From Physcomitrium patens (taxonomy: Eukaryota > Streptophyta > Bryopsida > Funariales > Funariaceae): DNA of 64,000 nucleotides. The notes beneath the pieces were generated by a model, which saw nothing but the letters and a program-made list of their open reading frames with translations, searched no databases and was not told the DNA's origin. Every line of letters begins with the position of its first letter. The stretch's first letter is position 1. Shown here piece after piece: positions 24,741 through 38,072 of this stretch. The position numbers and the translations under genes are program-made. The stretch lies in assembly GCF_000002425.4 (NCBI RefSeq), contig NC_037253.1:10468567-10532566 (forward strand), in the 5' to 3' direction.

Positions 24741-27700
24741 ATATCACCATTCTCCGGCAGTTGGTTGCAATTCCTGGCAACAGCAAAACCTGAAAGAATT
24801 TCAACAAAATTCAGAACGGATGAGTCAGTGGATTCCAGGGTTAAGGAAGAGACTTGCACTTTTTCAGTGCAAGTGCATGTCATCGAGTTTGAAAGGCTTT
24901 TAAAGTGATAGTTCCTCGAACAATACTACTAGAGGAGGAAAGAATTCAGGTGCCTGTGGTCAATGAGGTACCAGCAATTCGAAAGCGTGTCAGGCCTGCA
25001 GGAGAGAAAGTTTCACGACCTCTAAATTTAACCAATTACCGTGAACCAGAGTAAAAGCCGAACGAATTTAGCCTGTAGCTGCTTACTTTCTTATCATGGA
25101 ACTTGATTATCAGCCACTGCACTGATTTGTCCATGTCAAAGGCTCCTATAATTTTTGAGTCTGTAATGCAATGCGATCTGGGATTTTACACTGATACACG
25201 GGTTGAACATGGTGCAGCAATAGTGTAGGTTCTGCGAATAAGCGATTGGAGAATATACCACTCCTAAAATATTGAACTTTGTAAGGTGGACGTCACTACG
25301 ATGATCATCACGAGACTTTAGAGGGATGGTTCGTAAGATACATGATTCGCAACTCATTCTGATTCAAATTTAGATGGGAAATCTCATGGTTCAACCGGAT
25401 CTCCGAAGCAGAAGGAAGGGCTCGACACCATCGAAACTCGGCTGCAAGTGCGTGGAGAATCTTCGAGGAAGTCTCTCAGCTCCATCAAGACGAAACCTCC
25501 TGAGCAAAATGGAAAAGATTCTTCGAAGGCCTCCTGCATTGACATCAGGCCGAAGCACCTCATTACTGACACCAATCCAATGCCTTCCAGTCCAGGTGCC
25601 AAGATTACCAAACCTCCTGAATCGCAGTGACACCAAGAAGATAAGAAGGTTTGACTCCCAGTCAAATCCAGGGTGGATGCGAGCGATATTTAGAAGAAGG
25701 TTGGATCATTGATTTGGGCGTAGATGTGTGCGCAATTCAAACAGTCGTGCACGTAGCACTAGGCATATTATTCTGTCAAGATTCTTACATCAAACTGTGG
25801 AGTTTCAGATGCGCCACTTCTGATCGAACCAAGTGCCTCTTTTGATGACAACCCAATATCGCAGATCCTCATACCAGATAGCGCAGCTGAATTTGCTTGT
25901 TATGTCCTCGGTCATTTCTTTCGAGGCGGGTACCAAATTAATCTGCTGAGCAATAAAAGAAACTCCATGAAGGAGCTGGTTGACGTGGGATTAAACTGAC
26001 AGGGAAATACCAGAAACTCTTAAAAATTGATGGTGGATACGAGAGGTGACGTGCCGTGGCGGTATCCAAAGTGCGTAACATGGGGACTCATATACAGAGA
26101 GTTCCTCTAGTCACATAGTAAGGATTATGTTGGACTTTCTCCTTAACCGTTGTAACAAGGATTTGACAAACACTGAGAAAATGCATAAGTAGTGCAAGCA
26201 CAAGAAGACGATACCATGATTGAAGGCAAAGGACTGATTACTTCGTCTTATCTGCTAATGTGAGCGGGATCTCTGTCACAGTCGGCGCCAATGTGAAGTT
26301 ATAAATGAATTTAGGACAAGCGATATAGCGCCTTGGCATCGTAGAAACCACAGCCAAAGCTTCCATCGATTCAGAATACAAGTATCGGACTACTCCGTAC
26401 AAACTTTGACTACTCGCCTTCTGGAATGAGCCGCTGGTTTAATATCAACACATTCTAGTCATTCCTAGAATGAGATGGGTCGGATAGCATGTTGGCACAT
26501 CACCTAAGAATTAGCGCTGATGTAGCACTGGATAAGAGCCAATTCGCATGTGCACGTCAAAAATTGGCAATTCTTGCCGAGCTTCAGCCAACCCAGGAGC
26601 TGTTATCAAGTCACGTAGACGATCTCAAACGAAAATCTGATTGAGCCCGCATTACCAAGATTAAAGATCCTTTGATTTACCCAACCGAAAACTTGTCCCT
26701 CGCACCACCTACAGCCTCTGCAAACTTGTCACCGCATTGACACAAGTATTGTTGCTTCCACATCCTCGCCGAGTGGAGTGCGAGAACTGAACTCCTTGTG
26801 CCAGAGCTGTCGCCAACCTTGGATCAAGAAGGAAAATCCATTGGGGTGTCCTATCTGCCCTCACATCGTCACCAAATAGTAATGGATGTGCACGGGCAGC
26901 GTTCGATGACAATGCTACTTCAATAAATATTAGGACTACAAGAATGGATCTGTGGCTTGCTTGAAGTTTGTGTTTCCAGCTAGTTCACACATGAATTTTT
27001 TTTTAGGATATATAACAGACATGATTTCAATAATGCGTTAACCACAACATCGGCTCGTACCTTTTACTGCGAATCGGCGGCATGGCGGTTGTGGTCAAAG
27101 AGTAATGCTGTTCAACTCGACTGCATGCGCGGACACATCCAAGGTCCACTTCAAGCAACTACGTAATCAACAAAGACATCACTTCATTGGTCAAGTTAGC
27201 TCTGGCTGCAACAATCTCTGAAGCCTTTGCAGGCAGCAAAGCGCACGACTGCTGCATTTGACGAGAGGTCTTAGATGTAGCTAGTACGCGTCCACATTCT
27301 AATAACTGATTTCGAGAAAGAAACGTCAGTACAATTAGAGATCTATCGCAAGCCTAGCGTTCTTATTCGCAGCTCTAGCTAGACAGTGAGCATAAAATGT
27401 GCTGTCGCCTCCACGTAGCACATATACAAGCGAACATGAAGGACAAACATATGTCAAGCTGTGATCCACGGGAGCTGCACAGCACTTTTAAGATTCGCCT
27501 TTAACTGCTCCGTCCCAGAGATTCAATACATGCACCATGCATGTATAGATACGAAGTAGAAAGCGCTCAAACGTGTACATAGACTCATTCAAACATTCCG
27601 CAACCTCATTCGAACATGAAAGAACAACGATAGAATGAAACCGACCAGTTCACAGTATGCAAATGCCTCCGCAGTGACCAGTCCAGGAGTATGTAAGCGT

Positions 27701-28018
27701 CAGAAGAGACCATAAAAATACTGGATCACAATCTTCAAATGCCATTTGCTGTGACATCGGGAATCATGATGTACAAGAATGTCCATCGTATATGCTAGAT
27801 GTAGCTCAAAACTTAACTTACAGTAAGGAAGCGTCTAGTTCACCTTCGTTAAAAATTAAATTTGAATTTTTCAAAAGAAGTTGAGGCCAGCTCTTTCCTG
27901 AAGTCGTGCACGAAGAAATGAACTTATTACGGTAGAACTACCATCACTAAAGAGATTTTAAGTTGAGAAGGTGAATTAGTTGCATATGTCCTCACAGATG
28001 CAAGTGATGCTAAAAACT
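24741..28018. other. Moderate-GC intergenic block, unassigned
   Basis: Composition resembles the genic parts of the window rather than the AT-rich repeat DNA, yet stops are frequent in all frames. The best candidate coding stretch is 25345-25630 (plus), a Ser/Lys/Pro-rich frame without recognisable domain, overlapped by open frames in other phases. A 9-bp hairpin (ACTTGCACT, TTTTC, AGTGCAAGT) lies at 24852-24874. It could be an eroded gene, a non-coding transcript unit or regulatory DNA. I cannot assign a product. Confidence 0.35.
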
Positions 28019-30900
28019 CTAAGCAGGCGCTGATCCTGTAGCTCCGGCAACAGCTTGAGCAGCATCCTCAATGGCTGCGACAGCTTCTTCAGAACCTCTG
28101 TCCTTCTGTACTCCAACCCATCGTGCGTAATCCACCCACCTACACATACGTCCTTAGCATAAGACAAGGTGAAACGGTATTTCGTGGCAGTGATTCTGAA
28201 ATAAAATCAGCTCTGAGCAGTTTCTAAAGGTAGTCGTGCATGAGACTTTCAGAAAAGAGAAAAAGATGGAATCATACATCAATGAACCAAGGAACGTATT
28301 TCCGGTGCGAACAGCAAAACTCATCACACTAAGAAGCAACTTCTGATTGTGCAGCATTGGCTCCAATATGCGCTGCTCAACCACTCCTGCCAGAATTTGG
28401 TACCTGAAACAAAGTTCTTTCCCCGGTGAGAATTATGCACTACTAATCAACGCCATTCTACACGAAAATCCTAAAAGCAATGCCACTATAGTTCGTGTCA
28501 AGTGCGTGCTTCTGCATTACCTGTTGTGGCACCTAAAGGACTCTCAAATCTTATTCTTTGGTCGACATCAGAGGGTAAACATGGTAACAATTACAAGCTT
28601 GAGAGAGGATTGCTTTAACGAAGGTGGCCTAAAATGTCTGAAGTCATACCGCAAGTTACTGGAGACAGCCATGTAAACTCCATAGGCCAAACTCGTTTGA
28701 AGGATTGGAATATCTTCCGACTCTCCCTCAAAATTCTTATCCACCTTTCGACGAATTGCAATTAAGGCATTCGTAGAGGCTGTTCCGACCTGCCAAAATT
28801 CAGAAGACAACAACTCCCAGTTAGGTTACTGTATTGGATAACAACTGCTGACCCGTGGATTTTGGATTCCCTGCATCTGATACCGTTAGAATCTCCAATC
28901 AGAGTCTAGAACTGAATCAAGCAACTGAACAAGAGTAGTGATGCATTGATTTCAGATGAATACTGCAATGAAAAAGCAACAGACGTCAAGTGAAAAACTT
29001 CCATGACATCGTACCAGTGAGGCTGTTGTACCGACAGCCAACAACTTGGACCCATTTCTCTGCAAACAGCAACACACGAGCTTCTCTCAGACCATGATGT
29101 CTGAATCTCGAGACCAAACTGCGTTCAATCAGCATCCAAAAACCTAAATTTCAAGGCTCGCAATCGCAATTGCCCAGGTAAGGCAGAAAGGCTTACCACA
29201 ATGGCACCAGCACGTTGCAAAAGAGTAAAGGTTTGCCCTGTAAGTGCAACCTGCATATCATAAACGAACCAACCCGAAGATTACAAATTAGTTAATAGCT
29301 CAAAACGTTTAGACGACATTAGGAACATCATTTCTAATCACTACATTGTGGGCGTAGGTACAGGGTAAATAAACCCACAACAGCACGACGTGTAGCTGCC
29401 ACAAAAACAACCACGTGAATAGAGTGTGGAAGGGAAGATTTTCTTGGTTACCTGGAAAGCGTTATCAGGACAATTGTAAAAGAATTTCGCAAGCCCTCCA
29501 GCGCCTGCGGTCAGCCTAGGACGCAATGACACCGTTGGGGCTGGTAGCCACACCAGCATAAAGTCAGCAATCAGAGCCATCACCTGTTTCACCAATGAAG
29601 ATATAGGCACCAGATCAGGAAGATTACAATTGTATTCAATCGTATGCAATATTAAATCAGCGTGCCGTTCTATTCTTCGTGTTCGACTGAAATTAGAATC
29701 TGAGATAAAAGGTCAAGGAGATCCTCCAATCGAGAAGATACTTAAATGCTGAAAGTTTGGCAAGGTAATGACTTGAGTATGTAGCGTACCACATCAGCAA
29801 AGACGAAGTCCAGCTCCTTCGAAAAATTCTCTTTCCGCTTCTCCAGCTCAGCAGCTGTCTGCAATTCCAATGTGCTGACAAGAATGCATAAGAGAAAAAC
29901 CTCTCAAGACTCTTCACGTATTTAGGCGAATGAGATGGTAACTTAGGCCACTCGAGAAAAGAATGTCAGGAGTTTCATCCTGGTCGATCCATTATCAAAA
30001 CGCCAAAACGACACAACAACAGATTATCTCCCAAAAAAAGAGCTCAGCAAGGGAGAACATGGAAATTCCCCACATTTCGGCCTAACAGCAAGTTCTCCAT
30101 AGAGGCAAAAGACTTGCAGAATCTTCCTCTACATATTTTCGTGACCCACGACCAATAGGTATCTCAATCCAGCCGCTACTAATGTTAAAGCGGCGTTCGT
30201 CAAGCAAACAAGGTCCACATATGTCCTCACTGTAAAACAATTTCAAATTTCAAATTGAAAGATAACAAGAGGCAAACAGACAAAAGCAGCCACGAGAAAG
30301 GAATGAGACCTTAGTAAAAATCCCCACGCCACATTCGATCGCAACTTTCGTCATAAACAAATCATCAGCAAGAAGCCGCTCCTTGAATCCGCTAAAATTC
30401 AGCAACCAGCCCAAGAACTTGGAGTCCTGCAACTCGAAGAACTTCGTCACAATAGCGCCAGTGATGCGTCCCTCCTGAATCGCGGAGGCGAGATCGGCTG
30501 GCAAGTTCTCAAGCGTCTTGCCCAATCCAGACAACACCATGAGAGCTTCCTCACGGTTCGCAGCTCCACCCTTGCCTTCCTCTTCACTATCCCCATCGCC
30601 ACCCCCATACCCCTTCACTCCACCACTTCCCCCATCGTCTCCACCCCCATTCGCGAGCTCTGCCGATGCATTTCTCTGCACCAGCCTCCTGCTGACGGAT
30701 TTTCTTGTAATCGGCGCCCCCCAATGTCCCAATCCCTGCACCTGCTGCTTCTTCAACATCTGATACTGCTGCCCCTCCCAACTCATCGCCATGCAAACTC
30801 TACCGCCGCTCTCACTCCTCCTACTCCCGCCATCTCGCAAGGACACAATTCCCCAACACGCTGCTTGCCCAGTGCTCGGAGCGACAACTCGGAGCGCCAT
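28019..30900 (-). CDS. RER: RETICULATA-related plastid protein (DUF3411), 8 exons, 425 aa
   Basis: Exons in transcript order are 30310-30900, 29790-29858, 29452-29583, 29197-29250, 29015-29059, 28650-28789, 28278-28403 and 28019-28139. They total 1278 nt, all introns are GT-AG and phases agree. The first ~100 residues are a plausible plastid transit region followed by a Gly/Asp/Glu-rich linker. The conserved domain begins near residue 115 (EALMVLSGLGKTLENLPADL) and runs to about 400. It includes FADVVMALIADFMLVWLPAP, KFFYNCPDNAFQ, LQTSLAYGVYMAVSSNLRY, VEQRILEPML and a terminal WVDYARWVGVQ, with several hydrophobic, probably membrane-spanning segments. Known family members are chloroplast envelope proteins affecting mesophyll development and plastid metabolism; the biochemical activity is unsettled. 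Start 30900 is the first ATG after an in-frame upstream stop. Confidence 0.93.
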
Positions 30901-33000
30901 GGCTATGGCTGTGGCTACGTCCCACGCTCCTCACTCCCGCAACCTTGAGCAACAAAACAGGAAATAAACACAGAACGGCCCGAAAAACCTTCGGAGCAGA
31001 AGCAGCCTAAAAGAAAGTGAAGCATCTGACAGAAAAGATACCCTTTTCGGCTTCAGGGGCTACGCTACCACTCGTGACTGAGCGCCCAAACGACTGGAAC
31101 ATCCAACAACCGAGACACTCCCTCTCCAATTGACACCATTGCAGCTTCATTACCCTAACTCTTACTAAATATGGCCAAGAAAATTCTCAAAAATCTGGCG
31201 AACTGGCAGAAAATCACACAGAGCTTTTAGGAAATGTACACGCGCGCTGGGCCACATTCATTCGTGCGGGGTTAACGGCTCGTCAAAGAACGGGGCGAGT
31301 ATTGGTGAGCTTTTTCCAGGAATCGATGAACTCACCGCACTGGATCGCTTGCTTGGAACAATCTCGTGAGGATCACAAGTCATGAAATCCTCCTGGAATA
31401 TCGCCGCATTAATCCTCAGCGTTACTCAAATTTGATGCGCATTTTTTAACCTTGCTGTTATGGCCCACATTCTTCTCGCACACAAGGTGTTGGGCTTGGA
31501 GGGCAGGAGGACGCTGACGTGCTAGCGAGACCACAATTACCTCCGAGTTAGAGAATTGGGCAAGCTTGGAAATCGAGAGGATAATAGAAATGCGTGAAAG
31601 AGATGTCCACTGGTAAAATTCGGAGGCGGTGACTTGAGATCGGGTCGTTTGTGGTTGTTGCAAACAAGCGGGAATCAAAGGTAATGCTCTGGATAGGAAT
31701 ACCACGCTTTCGATGGTGGGTTTTATAAACTATCATGTTTCTGTGTTATTTTATTTCCCAAAATATTTGTATATTCACACTTTGTGGAGAGGATAACAAT
31801 CCTCCAGCCGCGCTGTTGTTACGAGCAAACGCGGCGACGCGCCTCAAGACCTTTCCCAGCTACGGAGGCCATTGTTCGACTTAGTTCAGTGCACGCCATA
31901 ATTCCCGGAAGATTGACTGTTTCTTATCCTTTATGGTTTACCAGAGTAACCCAATGACATTATTCCGGAGATGAAAGAATCCTACTCTCGGACAAACTTT
32001 GCCGAAGCCGCACACCAACTAAACTTGAAGGATTTTAAAGATTCTAGGGTTTCTCGCAGTGGTGCTGATTCCAGCTGATCTTGCCACTGAAGGCGAATGG
32101 AGATTCATATTCGAGCTTAGAGCTCATCGCCATCTGCGTAACGCACGAGTGTGCTCGGACGACACGACAGGACCTTGAGATTTCCACGTCATTGGTTAGT
32201 CGAAAGAATCCGCATCTTCTCAAACCCTCGACGAAGACGACGTGTTCGTGACAGAGAATTGATGAACATACTCGGAAGTCATTCCAGCAGCTAACCATTA
32301 GCATCCCACCGCTCATTGACCCTCCATAAGCTCCGTGACGTACCTGAAGGGGAATTGTCGGCATCGTGTAGGCCCACCATAGCCTAAACCTCTCTTCTAT
32401 CCCCCACCATTATAATGCCACTAGTGCGGTGAAAGCTTTGCAACCCACCCGAACGGTTGCAATTGTAAAACTCTAGGACATCACAAACGCCGATAGAACG
32501 CAGCTTGATGTTGTGGGTACAAAATCAGCAGCGGAGCACTAGTGCGCTGCCATGGAAATCTTCACACACGATTTTTGGTTTCTCGCCGCTGCAACAAAAG
32601 CTGAGACAGGTGAATCCTGACTGGCCCCTGCATTTCTGCATTGCTTTCAGTCCACGATTTCCTTCACTCCTGCCCGGTGTAGCTTCTCGATCATCCTTGT
32701 GCGCTGCAACCGATCTGACCTCCAAGTGTAGCGCGCTGTCGGAGCCGATCGCCCATGCAAATCCACGACTGTGTTGACGACGATGGGAGATGCATGCAGA
32801 ATTTTAGGGTTTCAGTCCCACGCGATTGGGATTATGAATGGATTTGTGAGAATCTGGAGAGTGAATCATTCATAATTATGCATAAAATTTGGAGAGGGGA
32901 AGATGTTGAGGAGAGGAGGAATCACCAATTCTAAGAATCTATTGCACTCAGGTTGCATAGAAAGCATCATTGAATAGAAAATTATGAAATGATTCTTGTT
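30901..33000. other. 5' flank of the RER gene and moderate-GC spacer
   Basis: Moderate GC content. The right flank of 30900 should hold the RER promoter. Open frames at 32044-32364 (minus, 106 codons) and 32505-32777 (plus, 90 codons) have no recognisable domain. Copies of TAGGGTTT occur near 32045 and 32804, a motif seen in plant promoters, so a small or non-coding gene cannot be excluded. No splice-consistent gene could be built. Confidence 0.4.
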
Positions 33001-34156
33001 TTTATCTTCGAAAATGTGTATTCTGAATAGCAAGTGTTAGACGAAGGGAATAGGTTGGAGGTTACACCTGCGCTAGTTATAAATATAGTAAATGGATTGA
33101 TAGTACTAGTTGTCCAATTGAAAAGCTTCTCTTTTTAAATTTATATATTGGTATAGAATGCAAGAAGAAGAAGAAGAGGGGAGGAAGAGAAATAATTGTA
33201 AACATTTGACAAAAAAAGATATGAAAAAAGGGAATGAAGCCAATTCAAAACACAGTGGTTAAATATATTTTTTCATCTTGATGGATATAGGAATTAATTT
33301 AATACAAAAATTGGAAGCTAAATTTAAAGATATTGGGATCTGTAGAACATTGATGGAAGAAGCACATGTACTTGTGTTTTGTTTCTAAATACATTGTTGG
33401 GATGTAGAGTTATAAGTTAGATTTTGTAAAAAGATGAGGACATTTATCTAGAAAAAAAAGTAGAAGGTGTTTCATTTGAATGATCAATGTATACTTTATA
33501 GGTTTTTTTTTTTATATATTATTTTGTCTTAATGAGATATTGTTTATGTAATTTGTTCATAATTCATAATTAATTAAATAATTGATAATAGTCATGTGGA
33601 TGTTGTTTTATTTCATTTTACATTCATTATTGGGAATTCTTAAATTGTCCCATACATTTATTGATTCAACCTATCTATCATCATTGGTTGTAAATCCAAT
33701 TATTTTTTGATCAATTTTCAATTAAAGTAAATTTCGTAGTGGAGAATTTTTTGATAATAGTTAGGATGGATAGATTGATTTAGTAAATATTAAGGTTGTT
33801 TTAACAACTTTCATATCTCTTATATAAAATAGCTTACAAAGAATAAACTAGAAGAGACTAAAACCATCTTTGCTTAGCTACATATCTCATTGTTTTCATC
33901 AAAAGTAAATCAAAAGTGAAGCAATAAGTCAACTTTTGATAACTATTGGATAAATATGATCACTTTTTTGTTGCCAACAACACTAGTTTCAATTAGTTTT
34001 ATATATATTTGAACATGTATATTATATGATATAGGTTTATAATTATTCTATTTTAAAATTTTATGTATTAATTTTAATTTAATATTTTATTTTAAATACT
34101 ATATGTAAAAGATTTTTAATAATATTTTATATATTAAAAATTTATAGTGTGTAGAC

Positions 34157-34198
<42 letters not shown>

Positions 34199-34660
34199 AC
34201 TAATGCCACAAGAATTTTTTTACTATGATCACAACCTTCTACCTATTTTTTTTTATATATATACAACCTTAAAGAAATGGTTGTGAGAAAATTTTATGGA
34301 ATTGAGGTATTAATAGTAATAATTATGATTGCATAAGCAATATCTTATACATATACTATCATAAATATAATTAAAAATTAAACTAAATTATATGTTTTTT
34401 AAACTTTAATTACAATATGACATATATTTTTATAATACAACATATTAACACACACACACATATATATATATATACTTTTCTATTGCAATCATTAATATAA
34501 ATTAGATTTTTTTTTTATCTTTTAAAACTTTTGATCTTCTACAAGATTATATCTATTTAAGAACATTTGTAGCGGTATTAAAAATATAATGATCTAAAGT
34601 AGGAATTAAAATAATTTCATTAGATGGTATAATTTTTAAAGATATTTTTATCAAACATCA
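33001..34660. other. AT-rich intergenic DNA with microsatellites
   Basis: AT-rich throughout, with an AT dinucleotide tract at 34159-34191 and a CA/TA tract near 34450-34475. No open frame of note and no recognisable retrotransposon domain. It is the transition from genic DNA to the retrotransposon cluster. Confidence 0.65.
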
Positions 34661-35207
34661 TGTCATGGACATAGCCAACAATAGAAATTACTTTGATAAG
34701 AAAAATTAGATAGAACTAAGTAAAGTTAGATAAAATTACAGAATATCTTATGAAAAAACATCTTAAAATCTTCATAAAAATGATTTAAGTTTTTACCTAT
34801 CTATAGATGATTGATAAGTTGAAAACTAGATCAACATGTTAGCCACATGTTGCATATATTAGCCACTTGTGATTTAAGTTGGCCATGTGGCACACATTTA
34901 GGAAACTTGCATTGTAAGTTATATACATGTCCCACAGGTTGAACACATGTCAAAGATCCTGTAGAATATTGCCATGTAGCTCCTAATTAAATAGTAGATA
35001 TAGAAATAAGAGTATGGCCTTTATAACTCTTGTCAATTCTTTTCTTGCTTCTAGTCTAGTTTCAAGAATCTTTAGTGTTCTAATCTTTAGAAATAGTCAT
35101 TCCAATTTCTTCATGAATATACATACTTTCTTATTCTTATTTTTTTATCTCTCTTAAATATATGTCTCACTTGTTTCTTTACAATCTTTGAGTTCTTGTC
35201 TTTGACA
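34661..35207 (+). mobile_element. Solo family-B LTR
   Basis: The 547-bp block starts TGTCATGGACATA and ends TCTTTGACA, like the element B LTR (TGTCACGGCCATA to CCTTGACA). Shared internal landmarks are GGCCATGTGGCACACAT, GGAAACTTGCATTGTAAGTT, GAATATTGCCATGTAGCTCC, AACTCTTGTCAATTCTTTTC and CTAGTTTCAAGAATCTTTAG. No internal coding sequence follows. No clean target duplication was seen. Confidence 0.75.
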
Positions 35208-35738
35208 CTTAATTATTTTTAAAATTACATAGCGTACAAAATAATGAAAAACATGATAGTATTAATTCTAATACATGAATTAAGTTTAAGAAACTTCATC
35301 TCCTAAAATTGTTGTGAATGGAAAAATAAAACTAAAAATAAAAAATGCTATAAAATACAATGAAATATATCTATAATATAAGATTTCTATAAAAATTTAT
35401 ATTATCTTAAATTTCTTGAACATCTATCTTTATACCAATAGAATTTATACTTATTTTAAGAGAAATAAAATAATCTAACATTTATATATGTCTCTATTCA
35501 AACTATTTAGTTTTATTTGATATTTAAATAAATAAATTAAATATATTTTGAAAAAATATGTATTAAAAAATATATTAAATATATACATTTTATATATCTC
35601 CATTTTATTTTACATGTATATATATATATATATCTATTATCTTATACAGATTGTTGCCAATAATTTTTTTCTTATTTTTGGATATAAAAATATAAAAATA
35701 AATTATAATAAAAGTAATAAAAATAAATATATACAATT

Positions 35739-35785
<47 letters not shown>

Positions 35786-35984
35786 AAATAAAATAGAGAC
35801 ATATAAAATGTATATATTTAATATTTTTAAACATAAAAGGCTATTAATTTATAAACCAAAACTAATATACAAGAAATTATTGAAAAGTTCACAAAGTTAC
35901 AATAAAATTTATTAATAAAAATGATTAAGTTTGTATTAAGAAAGACATTGATCAAAAAGACTTTATGGTCAAGTGAAACAAGAC
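35208..35984. other. AT-rich spacer with long AT microsatellite
   Basis: Extremely AT-rich. A 42-base AT tract occupies 35741-35782 and a shorter one lies near 35618-35632. An Ile/Tyr-rich open frame across the tract is a by-product of the dinucleotide repeat. No gene. Confidence 0.75.
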
Positions 35985-36483
35985 TGGTCTATCTCAAGTG
36001 TCTAAGATCCTTCTAATCCACAACAACATAAACCTCATTACAAAGTAGGACAAACTGAACTAAAACAAAACTAAACAGAATTAAATAGAATCTGACACAA
36101 AAGACAAAATTGAGTAATTGAAATTAAAACAGAACAAAAAAAAAAATAGGAAGATACAAAATCCAAAAGTATTAAGAAAAAGGATCTAAAGCCACACTCG
36201 ACCAAATGCCCCAAAAAGCCTTGGGCAATCCTATTTATATTTTGTTCTATCAACGTGGACTTTCTAAAATATTCTTAGATGATAGATCCTACTTAAATAA
36301 TTATCTTAAATTCTTTTTAAAAGATTCCATAGTAGACCCCACTTAGATAATTGTCCTAAATTCTTTCTAAAATATTCCACAATAAATCTTATCTAATTTA
36401 CTAACCTAACTCCAATTCTAAAAACTTCCATAGTTCAAATTATCTATCCCTATATACAAATAACTTATCCATATCTTGTTACA
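35985..36483 (-). repeat. 3' LTR of element D
   Basis: 499 bases. On the minus strand it begins TGTAACAAG, and its plus-strand left edge is TGGTCTATC. It matches 49130-49626 and the solo copy at 2831-3341 through CTATCTCAAGTGTCTAAGATCC-like and CCTATTTATATTTTGTTCTA-like segments. Confidence 0.7.
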
Positions 36484-36641
36484 ATTAATCTTCTTCCATT
36501 AATGCAGAACGTTCTTGTTTTTGCTTTCAATGGTATCTTCAAATTATTTCTTAAAAATGAGTGAGGTTTTGTGCGAGTTCTCACGTTGCATCATGGATGT
36601 GATAATCTTTTCAAATAACTTTGTATTGAAGTTGTGGACGT

Positions 36642-38001
36642 TGTCGTGTTGTAACACGTCTATATGATGAAAATATAAATGAAGAAGATTTATTAATATT
36701 TAGTCACCTTAGATGTTAGAAGCGGTGGCCAATTCCAGTACAAATATTGAGAGGCCAGGTTCAGTCACCCCGTTACAGTCAGCCGGGGCATATTCACCAG
36801 TAACGAAATGCTCCATTCGATTCTAATAACGGGAGTCAGCAGAAAGGAAAAGGACCAATTCAATGACGGGTGAGCCTGGATCAAAGAGCCAATTGGATCC
36901 AATTTCAGAAGACCTCTAATCCAGGTCCTATTATGGACCTCTTACCCAGTATGAGACCTGACTTGGTCGAGCAACCCAATGCGCTCCAATTACGGGGCTT
37001 TGATTCCGTTTCAGGCTGTTCCATTCGTTGTGCCGTTTCTGGAACGTCATTTCTGTAAAAGGATCTCTTACAAGCGAAAATGGAGAGGTCGGCTGTTCCA
37101 ATTCAGGGAGTCTAAGGCGGAAAAATAGGATCTTCTCAGGGTTAAAGGGGAGGATAGGTTAAGAAATGAAAAGGAGAGAATCAGGGTTTTAAAGGTCGAA
37201 GAGTTAGCTTCATGCTTCGAAAAGACAAAGAATTGGGATTTTTTTTTCTTCATGGGGTTTTGGAAAGACTGAGGCAATCGTTGCTGAAAGTCAGTGTTAT
37301 ATTGGTAAACTGGATTTTTTTCCATAAGAGAGGAAAGACTGGTACTCTTGATTGTTGATGAAATGGGAGATACTTCTATGGTTGAAATTCAGAGTTGTCT
37401 AGAAGGTTGAGTATGTTGAATGCATGCGTGGTTGTGTTGATCTGACTGTATGGATAGAAGATATCTGCCAACAGTTTAAAGAGGTATTGAAAGTTGGAAA
37501 ATTGGAGTTTGTTTAGGGTTTCTATGATAATTGGGACCTATCGACAGGAATAAGAGGAATATCGACGAGCGGCCAAGGGACATTGGTGCGGATTGTAGCA
37601 TAGCCTCACAATCTGTAAGCGGGGTTGAACTGGAACTTCTTGAGCATTTGAAAGGGCTTGCAGAGATACTAGTGATAGATGTTTCACAACAAGTCGGAAG
37701 GATAGATTGAGGATCACAGCTTGTAGAAGTTCATGGTCTAGGATTAAGATAATTAACGAAAAAGATAAAATAAAAAATATAAAATAAATAAAATAAAATA
37801 AAAATAACAAAAGAGATTGAAGTTATATAGGGTCTCTAGGCGTTTTATATTGGAATTAAGCTTTTACATTGCAATCCGATATAGATTGTATTTGGGTAGT
37901 GAGGAACTCGATAGACTGCTTGAGTACTAGCGAAACACCATACTACCTCCTACAGCCAGATGCCCGACATGTTCTCAAGCAAGATAGTACGTAATACGAC
38001 A
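36642..38001 (+). repeat. 5' LTR of element A
   Basis: 1360 bases, matching 43984-45343. It contains an AAAATA-type low-complexity stretch near 37765-37805. The short terminal inverted repeat is TGTCGT..ACGACA. Confidence 0.88.
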
Positions 38002-38005
38002 TAAG

Positions 38006-38021
38006 TGGTGAACTCGACGTG
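38006..38021 (+). promoter_or_regulatory. Candidate primer-binding site of element A
   Basis: TGGTGAACTCGACGTG starts four bases after the LTR end. It begins with TGG, as expected for pairing to a tRNA CCA tail. The same 16-mer, differing by one base, sits at the same distance in element C (52064-52079). The tRNA was not identified. Confidence 0.6.
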
Positions 38022-38072
38022 AAAGCTTGAGGTGGAAGGTATTGGATTTCATTTGATTTTATTTTTATTTTT

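Noticed and set aside
25374..25845. Cluster of overlapping open frames as a gene
   Set aside because: Three phases overlap on both strands with no domain and no clear splice structure; kept only as an unassigned block.
30518..30948. Pro/Ser-rich plus-strand frames opposite the RER first exon
   Set aside because: Antisense shadows of the Gly/Asp-rich RER linker; the minus-strand gene has full splice and family support.
35548..35802. Ile/Tyr-rich open frames on both strands
   Set aside because: Produced by an AT dinucleotide tract.
37538..37810. Minus-strand open frames in the element A LTRs (also 44880-45152)
   Set aside because: The repeated hydrophobic frame comes from the AAAATA-type low-complexity stretch in both LTR copies.
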